A stretch of 8,300 bases of DNA from positions 1 to 8,300 of the forward strand of contig JAMORZ010000118.1 of NCBI GenBank assembly GCA_027063295.1, read 5' to 3'. A model generated the notes under the pieces. It made no database searches, had not been told where the DNA came from, and was given only the letters and a program-made list of their open reading frames with translations. Shown one piece after another: positions 1-5,309 of this stretch. Position numbers and translations under genes: made by a program. The stretch comes from Sulfurimonas sp. (GTDB lineage Bacteria; Campylobacterota; Campylobacteria; Campylobacterales; Sulfurimonadaceae). Each line of letters opens with the position of its first letter. Position 1 is the stretch's first letter.

Positions 1-129
1 TATAAGCAAAACGGCAACACCTAAAGTGATGCCTAAAAATGCTAAAAGAGCAGAAAGGAAAATAAAGGGCTGATCTTTATCAAAACGTAAAAATCTTTTT
101 ACAAGATATGGTACGATAGAAGTTTTCAA
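1..129 (-). CDS. LolC/LolE-family ABC transporter permease, N-terminal 43 residues (partial)
   Basis: This is the beginning of an inner-membrane FtsX/MacB-type permease, probably the LolC/LolE-like subunit that releases lipoproteins from the inner membrane to LolA. Only 43 codons are in the window, and the rest lies beyond the left edge. The visible part has a short basic cytoplasmic segment (VKRFLRFDKDQPF, about residues 10-22) followed by a hydrophobic first membrane helix (about residues 22-43, IFLSALLAFLGITLGVAVLL). This is the layout I know from the LolC-like protein next to secA in Campylobacter and Helicobacter. The start must be the TTG at 129-127: the same frame has a TAA at 150-148, and there is no ATG, GTG or other TTG between them. 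An AAAGGTG (146-140) lies 10 bases upstream as a possible ribosome site. The TTG overlaps the secA stop in the sequence TTGA, which suggests an operon with translational coupling. The family call rests on gene context plus a short sequence, so LolC versus LolE cannot be decided. Confidence 0.8.
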   Translation of the reverse strand, partial: MKTSIVPYLVKRFLRFDKDQPFIFLSALLAFLGITLGVAVLLI

Positions 130-2705
130 GATGCAAACGCACCTTTTTTAGGACCGCTTTTACCACAGCATTGTTTATATTTTTTGCCACTACCACATGG
201 ACAAGGGTCATTTCTCGCTATCTTTTTTTCAGATTGAATTTTTTCTTGAGGTTCATCAGAAAGATTGAGTTGCATCATTGCTGCGTTTTGTTCTTGTTCT
301 TTTTTCATCATCTCTGCTATACGAGCTGCTTCCTCTTCAGCTGACTCAACTTTAAATTGAATGATTTGAAGTGTTCTGATTGTATTAAACTTAATATCAC
401 TGATGAGCTCACTAAAGAGATTAAAACTCTCTTTTTTGTACTCTACTAAAGGATCTTTTTGATTGTATGCACGCAAACGGATACCTGTTTTCATATTGTC
501 CATCGCATAAAGATGCTCTCTCCATGCACTGTCAAGTTCTTTGAGGTAAAATTCACGCTCAATCTCCTGACGAACATCTTCATCGATAACACTCATTTTT
601 GTATCGTATGCTGTTTTTACATCTTCTAAGACTTTTGCAAACAGTTCATCATATTCAAGCCCTTCTAAAACTTTGGTATCGAGTGTAAAGTTTAACTCTT
701 CTTTTAAAAGTTCAGCTAGTTTTTCAAGATCAAAGTCTTCTCTTGCAGCACCTTCAAAAATATCTGCTTTTGAAAGGAGATTAAAAATGTACTCTTCTCT
801 GTTTTCATTGAGTTTTTGTGTTATGTCATACTGAGGATCTAAAAGCTGATTTCTAAACTTGTACACTATCTTACGTTGTTCATTTGCAACATCATCATAC
901 TCAACGATCTGCTTACGACCCTCATAGTGCATATTTTCCACTTTTTTCTGAGCTTTTTCAACAGCACGAGTTACCATTTTAGACTCAATATATTCACCAT
1001 CTTCAACACCAAGTCTCTCCATGATAGACTTGATCTTATCACTTCCAAAGATACGAAGAAGATTATCTTCTAATGAAAGGTAAAATTGTGTAGTTCCCGG
1101 ATCACCCTGACGACCAGAACGCCCACGAAGCTGATTGTCAATACGTCTGTTTTCATGACGCTCTGTACCTATGATATAAAGTCCGCCAAGAGCTCTTACT
1201 TCATCATCAATCTTGATATCAACACCACGACCAGCCATATTTGTTGCAATCGTTACAGCTCCTTTACGACCAGCATCTTTAATAATCTCACCCTCTTGCT
1301 CATGATTTTTTGCATTTAGCACTGTGTGTGCAATTTTCTCATGCTTTAGTACCTCATGAAGGAGTTCTGATTTTTCAATACTAGCAGTACCTATAAGAAC
1401 CGGTTGTCCTGTTTCTCTAAGTTTTTTAACAGTATCAATCACTGCTGCAAACTTCTCTTGTTCTGTTTTATAGATCAGGTCATTGAGATCTTTTCTAGCG
1501 ATTGGGATATTTGTAGGAATAGATACAACATCAAGGTTATAAATCTGAGAAAACTCTGTTGCTTCGGTCTCGGCAGTACCTGTCATACCTGCAAGTTTAT
1601 TATACATTCTAAAGTAGTTTTGAAATGTAATATCTGCAAGAGTCTGCGTTTCCTCTTTGATCTCAACACCCTCTTTTGCTTCAAGTGCTTGATGAAGTCC
1701 TTCTGAAAAACGTCTTCCTTCACTAAGACGCCCTGTAAATTCATCAACAATCACTACTTCACCATCATGCACGACATAATCAACATCTTTTTCAAAAAGA
1801 TAGTTTGCTTTTAAAGCTTGATCAAGAGCATGAGGAAGAGAAGCATTTTCTGCACTATAGAGGTTTTCTACACCAAAAAGTTCTTCTGCTTTTGTGATAC
1901 CACTCTCCGTAATCAAGATGATTTTATCTTTTTCATCTACTGTAAAATGTTCATCTCTTACAAGCTTTAATGCTATTTCATTTGCTTTGATATAATCTTG
2001 CATATTACGGTTTGTTGGCCCAGATATAATCAAAGGTGTTCTTGCTTCATCAATAAGAATAGAATCAACTTCATCGACGATAACAAAATGGTGATCACGT
2101 TGAGCCATATCTTCTAAAGAGTAGCTCATATTATCTCTAAGATAATCAAAACCAAATTCATTGTTTGTACCATATGTTATGTCTGCATTGTATGCAGCTT
2201 TTTTCTCTGCAGGATCATGCATATCTTCAAGTACAGTTCCAACACTAAATCCTAAAAAGTTATAAAGTGGTGCCATCTCTCTAGCATCACGTGAAGCAAG
2301 ATAATCATTAACCGTTACAAGGTGTACACCTTTACCTTCAATCGCATTAAGCACAATAGCAAGAGTTGCAACAAGTGTTTTACCCTCACCTGTCTTCATC
2401 TCTGCAATACGACCTTCATGCAGTGCCATACCACCAATAAGCTGTACATCAAAATGTCTCATATTTAAAGTACGTTTTCCTGCTTCTCTCGTAATAGCAA
2501 AAGAATCAACCAAAATCTCATCAAGTGTCCTCTCCCCATTTAACACACTCTCTTTAAGTGTATTAAACGATTCTTTGAGTTCATCATCACTCATTGGCTC
2601 ATACTTTTTCTCTAACTCATTAATCTTTTTGACACGTTTACTATACTTTTTTAATTCACGATCATTTGCTGTTCCGAAAATTTTACCCATTAATGCCTGT
2701 AGCAT
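126..2705 (-). CDS. secA: Preprotein translocase ATPase SecA
   Basis: SecA is the ATP-driven motor that pushes unfolded preproteins through SecYEG at the inner membrane. All family landmarks are present (numbering from the ATG at 2705, 859 aa, normal for the family). The N-terminus is IFGTANDREL-like. Walker A is MKTGEGKT (103-110), followed by TVNDYLA (131-137). The DEVD Walker B motif is at 211-214, followed by DEARTPLIISG. VDEFTGR is at 320-326 and AGMTGTA at 372-378. NBD2 has ATNMAGRGVDI (487-497) and the arginine-finger stretch QLRGRSGRQGDPG. YDDVANEQR is at 603-611. The end carries the zinc-binding SEC-C tail CPCGSG...CC (C835, C837, C846, C847), which binds SecB or ribosomes in relatives. 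I chose ATG 2705 over an in-frame TTG at 2711 because AAGG at 2715-2712 sits six bases before the ATG but would abut the TTG. The resulting N-terminus also matches the Helicobacter pylori form as I recall it. The next gene downstream overlaps the stop by four bases. No truncation or frameshift is seen. Confidence 0.98.
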   Translation of the reverse strand: MLQALMGKIFGTANDRELKKYSKRVKKINELEKKYEPMSDDELKESFNTLKESVLNGERTLDEILVDSFAITREAGKRTLNMRHFDVQLIGGMALHEGRIAEMKTGEGKTLVATLAIVLNAIEGKGVHLVTVNDYLASRDAREMAPLYNFLGFSVGTVLEDMHDPAEKKAAYNADITYGTNNEFGFDYLRDNMSYSLEDMAQRDHHFVIVDEVDSILIDEARTPLIISGPTNRNMQDYIKANEIALKLVRDEHFTVDEKDKIILITESGITKAEELFGVENLYSAENASLPHALDQALKANYLFEKDVDYVVHDGEVVIVDEFTGRLSEGRRFSEGLHQALEAKEGVEIKEETQTLADITFQNYFRMYNKLAGMTGTAETEATEFSQIYNLDVVSIPTNIPIARKDLNDLIYKTEQEKFAAVIDTVKKLRETGQPVLIGTASIEKSELLHEVLKHEKIAHTVLNAKNHEQEGEIIKDAGRKGAVTIATNMAGRGVDIKIDDEVRALGGLYIIGTERHENRRIDNQLRGRSGRQGDPGTTQFYLSLEDNLLRIFGSDKIKSIMERLGVEDGEYIESKMVTRAVEKAQKKVENMHYEGRKQIVEYDDVANEQRKIVYKFRNQLLDPQYDITQKLNENREEYIFNLLSKADIFEGAAREDFDLEKLAELLKEELNFTLDTKVLEGLEYDELFAKVLEDVKTAYDTKMSVIDEDVRQEIEREFYLKELDSAWREHLYAMDNMKTGIRLRAYNQKDPLVEYKKESFNLFSELISDIKFNTIRTLQIIQFKVESAEEEAARIAEMMKKEQEQNAAMMQLNLSDEPQEKIQSEKKIARNDPCPCGSGKKYKQCCGKSGPKKGAFAS

Positions 2706-2711
2706 CTTCAA

Positions 2712-2715
2712 CCTT
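2712..2715 (-). promoter_or_regulatory. Ribosome binding site deciding the secA start
   Basis: The minus strand reads AATAAGGTTGAAGATG. AAGG is six bases before the ATG at 2705, which is good spacing. The alternative in-frame TTG at 2711 follows AAGG directly with no spacer and could not use it. Confidence 0.7.
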
Positions 2716-2725
2716 ATTAAAGCAC

Positions 2726-2743
2726 TATATAGTTTACTATATA
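2726..2743. repeat. Perfect inverted repeat TATATAGT-TT-ACTATATA in the secA promoter region
   Basis: Two exact 8-base arms (2726-2733 and 2736-2743) are separated by TT, giving an 18-base dyad about 20 bases before the secA ATG. It also contains a 12-base-period direct repeat of ACTATATA (2724-2731 and 2736-2743). It overlaps both candidate secA -10 boxes, so it could be an operator, or it may simply reflect tandem -10-like sequence in A+T-rich DNA. No regulator can be named. Confidence 0.45.
2736..2741 (-). promoter_or_regulatory. Candidate secA -10 box (TATAGT)
   Basis: The minus strand has TATAGT twice, at 2741-2736 and 2729-2724. The upstream copy would start transcription near 2729 and give a leader of about 24 bases that includes the AAGG ribosome site. 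The downstream copy would leave only about 12 bases. No convincing -35 is seen, as is usual for sigma70 promoters in Campylobacterota. Both copies lie inside an A+T-rich dyad, so the exact box is uncertain. Confidence 0.35.
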
Positions 2744-2858
2744 ATGCATTTTGAAATTATTACTCATTTTATCACATATATTATTATAAAAACTATAAAG
2801 AGAAAAAAGTGACACTAAAAGTATCTTATATTAAATAATATGCTAATACATTCTATTG

Positions 2859-2864
2859 TATAAT
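2859..2864 (+). promoter_or_regulatory. lolA -10 box (TATAAT)
   Basis: A consensus TATAAT directly preceded by TG (TTGTATAATAC) ends 22 bases before the lolA ATG. Transcription would start near 2870 and give a leader of about 16 bases containing the ribosome site AAAGG (2876-2880, six bases before the ATG). There is no recognisable -35, but the upstream DNA is A+T-rich, as expected for Campylobacterota sigma70 promoters. Confidence 0.65.
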
Positions 2865-2886
2865 ACAACTTTTACAAAGGATAAAA

Positions 2887-3402
2887 ATGAGACTACTATT
2901 ACTAATTGTTTTTCTTATAAGTGTAACATATGCTGATATTAAAAAGATTAACACTTTTAGTGCAGAGTTTGTGCAAACAGTAAAAGATGAAAAGGGAGCT
3001 CTTCTTACATACTCAGGGAAGATTTTGGCAAAAAAACCACAATATGCACTTTGGAAATATAAAAAACCTGTTGCAAAAAGTATCTACATCTCACCCTATA
3101 GACTTACAGTTGTTGAGCCAGAATTAGAACAAGTAATAACACGCAATATATCAAGTGAATTTAATTTTTTTGATATGTTAAAAAGAGCAAAAAAAATATC
3201 TTCTAAACATTATGAAACGCATATTGAAGATACCATTTATCATATTTTTCTTGATGGTGATTCTATTGTATCGATCCAATATACTGATGAATTTGACAAT
3301 AAAGTAACAATCCTCTTCTCTCATCAAAAAATAAATAAAGAGATCGATACAAATCTCTTTACCCCTACCTACCCTTTAGACTACGATATCATCAATTCGT
3401 AG
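2887..3402 (+). CDS. lolA: Outer-membrane lipoprotein carrier protein LolA
   Basis: LolA is the periplasmic chaperone that accepts lipoproteins from the inner-membrane LolCDE transporter and carries them across the periplasm. The 171-residue product begins with a Sec signal peptide (MRLLLLIVFLISVTYA) with probable cleavage after A16, and there is no lipobox cysteine. The mature part has the family pattern: F24-x-A-x-F28-x-Q30, G44, ALWKYKKP (W56, Y58, P61), SIYISPYRLTVVEPELEQV with P78-E-L-E-Q82-V83, and late FDNKVTILF (136-144). At about 155 mature residues it is somewhat shorter than E. coli LolA (about 182). ATG 2887 is well placed six bases after AAAGG. The gene diverges from secA and the LolC-like permease gene, which supports the role. 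I see no LolB candidate in the window, and Campylobacterota are generally regarded as lacking one. The last codons form the left arm of a terminator-like stem. Confidence 0.92.
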   Translation: MRLLLLIVFLISVTYADIKKINTFSAEFVQTVKDEKGALLTYSGKILAKKPQYALWKYKKPVAKSIYISPYRLTVVEPELEQVITRNISSEFNFFDMLKRAKKISSKHYETHIEDTIYHIFLDGDSIVSIQYTDEFDNKVTILFSHQKINKEIDTNLFTPTYPLDYDIINS

Positions 3403-3410
3403 TCTTTGTT
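3379..3410 (+). terminator. Terminator-like hairpin across the lolA stop codon
   Basis: GACTACGA (3379-3386) and TCGTAGTC (3397-3404) are exact complements with a 10-base loop, followed on the plus strand by TTTGTT. The stem includes the final lolA codons and its TAG. The U-tract is short, so this is a weak intrinsic terminator. On the minus strand the same stem follows the stop of the regulator gene directly but has no U-tract. It may therefore serve as a shared barrier between the two converging genes, whose stop codons are only six bases apart. Confidence 0.55.
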
Positions 3411-5157
3411 ACTCTTGCAGATCTGCAGCTGGTTTAGAGATAAAATACCCTTGCACATAATCAACACCTAACTCTTTTACTATTTCATAAACACGCTTAT
3501 CTTCGATATGCTCAGCAATTGTTTTTATACCACTTTTCTTTGCAAAATCTATAATACCTTGAACAATAATATAGTTCGCCTTATTGGTCTCTATCTCTCT
3601 TGTAAAGCTACCATCTATCTTTATATATTCTGCTTGAATATCACATATTCTACTGTAAAGGGATTTTTTTGTTGAAAAATCATCTACTACAACTGGATGT
3701 CCTTGATTTTTAAGTGCTTCGATCTGCTGATCTATCACTGCTAAATTAGCCAAAACAATATCTTCTACAATCTCTAAATGAACTCTTTTTGGATCAATAT
3801 TGTAAAGCTTACATTTATATGCTAAAAAATCTACAAGATAACGCTCATGCAGATCGTACATACTTATGTTGATAGAGAAACTACAATCATTGTTTTGAAA
3901 TACTTTAAAAGCTTTATCGATAACGATCTTTGTAATATGTGTAATAAATCCTATTAGTTTTGCGCTGTTAATAAACTTATTTGCATCGATAAAAACATTA
4001 TTTTCATCCATTAAACGACATAAAACTTCATAATGCTTTACTTTTGATTCAGTATCAGTAACAATTGGTTGATAAAATGTAAAGATTTTATCTTCATCAA
4101 AAGCTTTTTTTAGGACATTTATCCAGTAAAGATTTTCTCTTTGCTCCTTCATATATGGTGAATGTGGACTATAAACAATTATATTATCTCCTCCATAAAA
4201 CCTAGCTTCTTTTGATGCAGCTTTTGCATTAACAAAGAGCTGTTTGCCCTCCCCTCTATCGATCCCTATTGAAAATGCGATAAATTGAGAATACTCTGCG
4301 AACTCAACAGGTGCTTCTTTAAACTGTGATTGGATCTGCTGAGCTAAAATTATATCTTGTTTTGGAGCAGGCTGCTGCAATAGTAAAACAAACTCATCTG
4401 CAGTAATATGAAAAAGTTCTGCATTATTTGGAAGAAACATTTTCAACCGATTTGCACACTCTTTTAAAAGCTTATTTGCTTTTCCCATACCATAAATACT
4501 GTTGATAAAATCAAAATGATCAATATTTATGTAGATCAAAGATTGTGCCTCACCCTTGAGAGCCTCTTGTAAAGCATAACGACTTGGAAGACGAGTTAGC
4601 TCATATATATTTCTATCAATATGTACTTTATCTTCAAAACTTTTCAATTTTTCTGTAAGTTTTTTTTCATTTAGCATAAAACGACCAATACGTTTTCTCT
4701 CATACATAAGATCAGAACGTAGCTTTTCTACATCCTCTTGTAAAAACGAGCTCTGGTATTTTAATTTATTTGCTAAATCAATAATAGGAGATAAAAGTAT
4801 TTGGATATTCAAAGGTTTTGTAACAATTCTAAAGATACCTAGAGTATATAAATGCAATAAATACTCTTTATCTGTGTTGCTTGATGTCACAATAATCTCT
4901 TGAGATGGGTTGTGCTCTTTTATATTTTTTATAAGCTGTTCAATACTCATAATCGACGATGAAGCATCAACAATAACAATATCATAACTATTGAGTTTAT
5001 AAAAACCCAAGCCCATCGTTGCATCACTTGCATCATCTACATTGGCAAAAACTTTTCTTAACTCCTGCCCTACTTTTAAAAGTATCTCTTGATCTTCATC
5101 AATATAGAGTAGACTCAGTTTTTTTGTAAAAGGTAAAATATCCTGCAGTTGTGACAT
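3409..5157 (-). CDS. Response regulator with REC, degenerate GGDEF and EAL domains (c-di-GMP signalling)
   Basis: A 582-residue protein with no membrane segment, so it is probably cytoplasmic. An N-terminal receiver domain (about 12-132) has the acidic pair E21/D22 with D20, phosphoacceptor D64 (DIVIVD), T91 and K114 (TKP). A charged helical linker follows (about 134-178), probably a coiled coil. The GGDEF domain (about 180-330) keeps the metal-binding D213 (NIDHFDF), but the signature is TADEF (252-256) and the usual ND..GH..GD run is NS.YGMGKAN. Cyclase activity is therefore unlikely. The EAL domain (about 350-578) keeps the catalytic set: E377-V-L, N430 in SINIS, E462, D492-D493, K513 in YIKID, E549 in AEHIE, and Q569-G-Y. 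Its loop 6 is DDFSTKKS instead of DDFGTGYS. The best reading is a phosphorylation-controlled c-di-GMP phosphodiesterase or sensor. No partner histidine kinase is in the window. The start has a strong ribosome site, AAGGAGT (5169-5163), six bases before the ATG, and the gene appears to be transcribed alone. Confidence 0.93.
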   Translation of the reverse strand: MSQLQDILPFTKKLSLLYIDEDQEILLKVGQELRKVFANVDDASDATMGLGFYKLNSYDIVIVDASSSIMSIEQLIKNIKEHNPSQEIIVTSSNTDKEYLLHLYTLGIFRIVTKPLNIQILLSPIIDLANKLKYQSSFLQEDVEKLRSDLMYERKRIGRFMLNEKKLTEKLKSFEDKVHIDRNIYELTRLPSRYALQEALKGEAQSLIYINIDHFDFINSIYGMGKANKLLKECANRLKMFLPNNAELFHITADEFVLLLQQPAPKQDIILAQQIQSQFKEAPVEFAEYSQFIAFSIGIDRGEGKQLFVNAKAASKEARFYGGDNIIVYSPHSPYMKEQRENLYWINVLKKAFDEDKIFTFYQPIVTDTESKVKHYEVLCRLMDENNVFIDANKFINSAKLIGFITHITKIVIDKAFKVFQNNDCSFSINISMYDLHERYLVDFLAYKCKLYNIDPKRVHLEIVEDIVLANLAVIDQQIEALKNQGHPVVVDDFSTKKSLYSRICDIQAEYIKIDGSFTREIETNKANYIIVQGIIDFAKKSGIKTIAEHIEDKRVYEIVKELGVDYVQGYFISKPAADLQE

Positions 5158-5181
5158 CTGACACTCCTTGTCAAAAAGTAG

Positions 5182-5203
5182 ATAAGATATATATGTATCT
5201 TAT
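5182..5203. repeat. Inverted repeat ATAAGATA-N6-TATCTTAT in the leader of the REC-GGDEF-EAL gene
   Basis: Perfect 8-base arms (5182-5189 and 5196-5203) with a 6-base centre (TATATG) lie just downstream of the probable -10 box at 5206-5211. They span the expected transcription start (about 5199) and leave the ribosome site 13 bases further on. The position fits an operator for a dimeric repressor or a short 5' leader hairpin. No regulator can be identified from the sequence. Confidence 0.5.
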
Positions 5204-5205
5204 AT

Positions 5206-5211
5206 ATTGTA
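5206..5211 (-). promoter_or_regulatory. Candidate -10 box (TACAAT) of the REC-GGDEF-EAL gene
   Basis: The minus strand reads GTGTACAATATA, with TG directly before TACAAT. It lies downstream of the acnB terminator and about 49 bases before the ATG at 5157. The upstream stretch is rich in short T-runs but has no clear -35. Together with the terminator before it, this suggests the regulator gene is transcribed separately from acnB. Confidence 0.5.
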
Positions 5212-5234
5212 CACTTTTTAGGCTAACAAAAAGT

Positions 5235-5294
5235 TGCAGAAAAAAATAAAGAAAAAGGATGGTGTATACAAGCTTTTGAAAAAAAGCTTGTATA
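5235..5294 (-). terminator. acnB transcription terminator, 13-bp stem followed by a delayed T-rich tract
   Basis: TATACAAGCTTTT (5265-5277) and AAAAGCTTGTATA (5282-5294) are exact complements around a 4-base loop, beginning 15 bases after the acnB stop. On the minus strand the stem is followed by CACCATCC and then a long T-rich tract (TTTTTCTTTATTTTTTT, 5257-5241). The stem is strong, but the T-tract starts about eight bases late for a textbook intrinsic terminator. It could equally stabilise the acnB 3' end, with RNA release occurring in the T-tract. The plus strand has no T-tract, so it acts only for acnB. Confidence 0.65.
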
Positions 5295-5309
5295 TTAAGA
5301 GAGTTGTAA

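Noticed and set aside
876..1706. Three plus-strand open frames of 65-100 codons within secA
   Set aside because: All are antisense to intact SecA coding sequence with no ribosome sites or family features.
2813..2962. Inverted pair CACTAAAAGT (2813-2822) and ACTTTTAGTG (2953-2962) flanking the lolA start
   Set aside because: One copy encodes LolA residues (NTFSA) and the 130-base spacing is large. A 10-base match in A+T-rich DNA is plausible by chance.
3416..3427. 12-base palindrome TGCAGATCTGCA near the end of the REC-GGDEF-EAL gene
   Set aside because: It lies in codons for the last residues (ADLQ), has no loop for a stable hairpin and no T-tract, and is likely coincidental.
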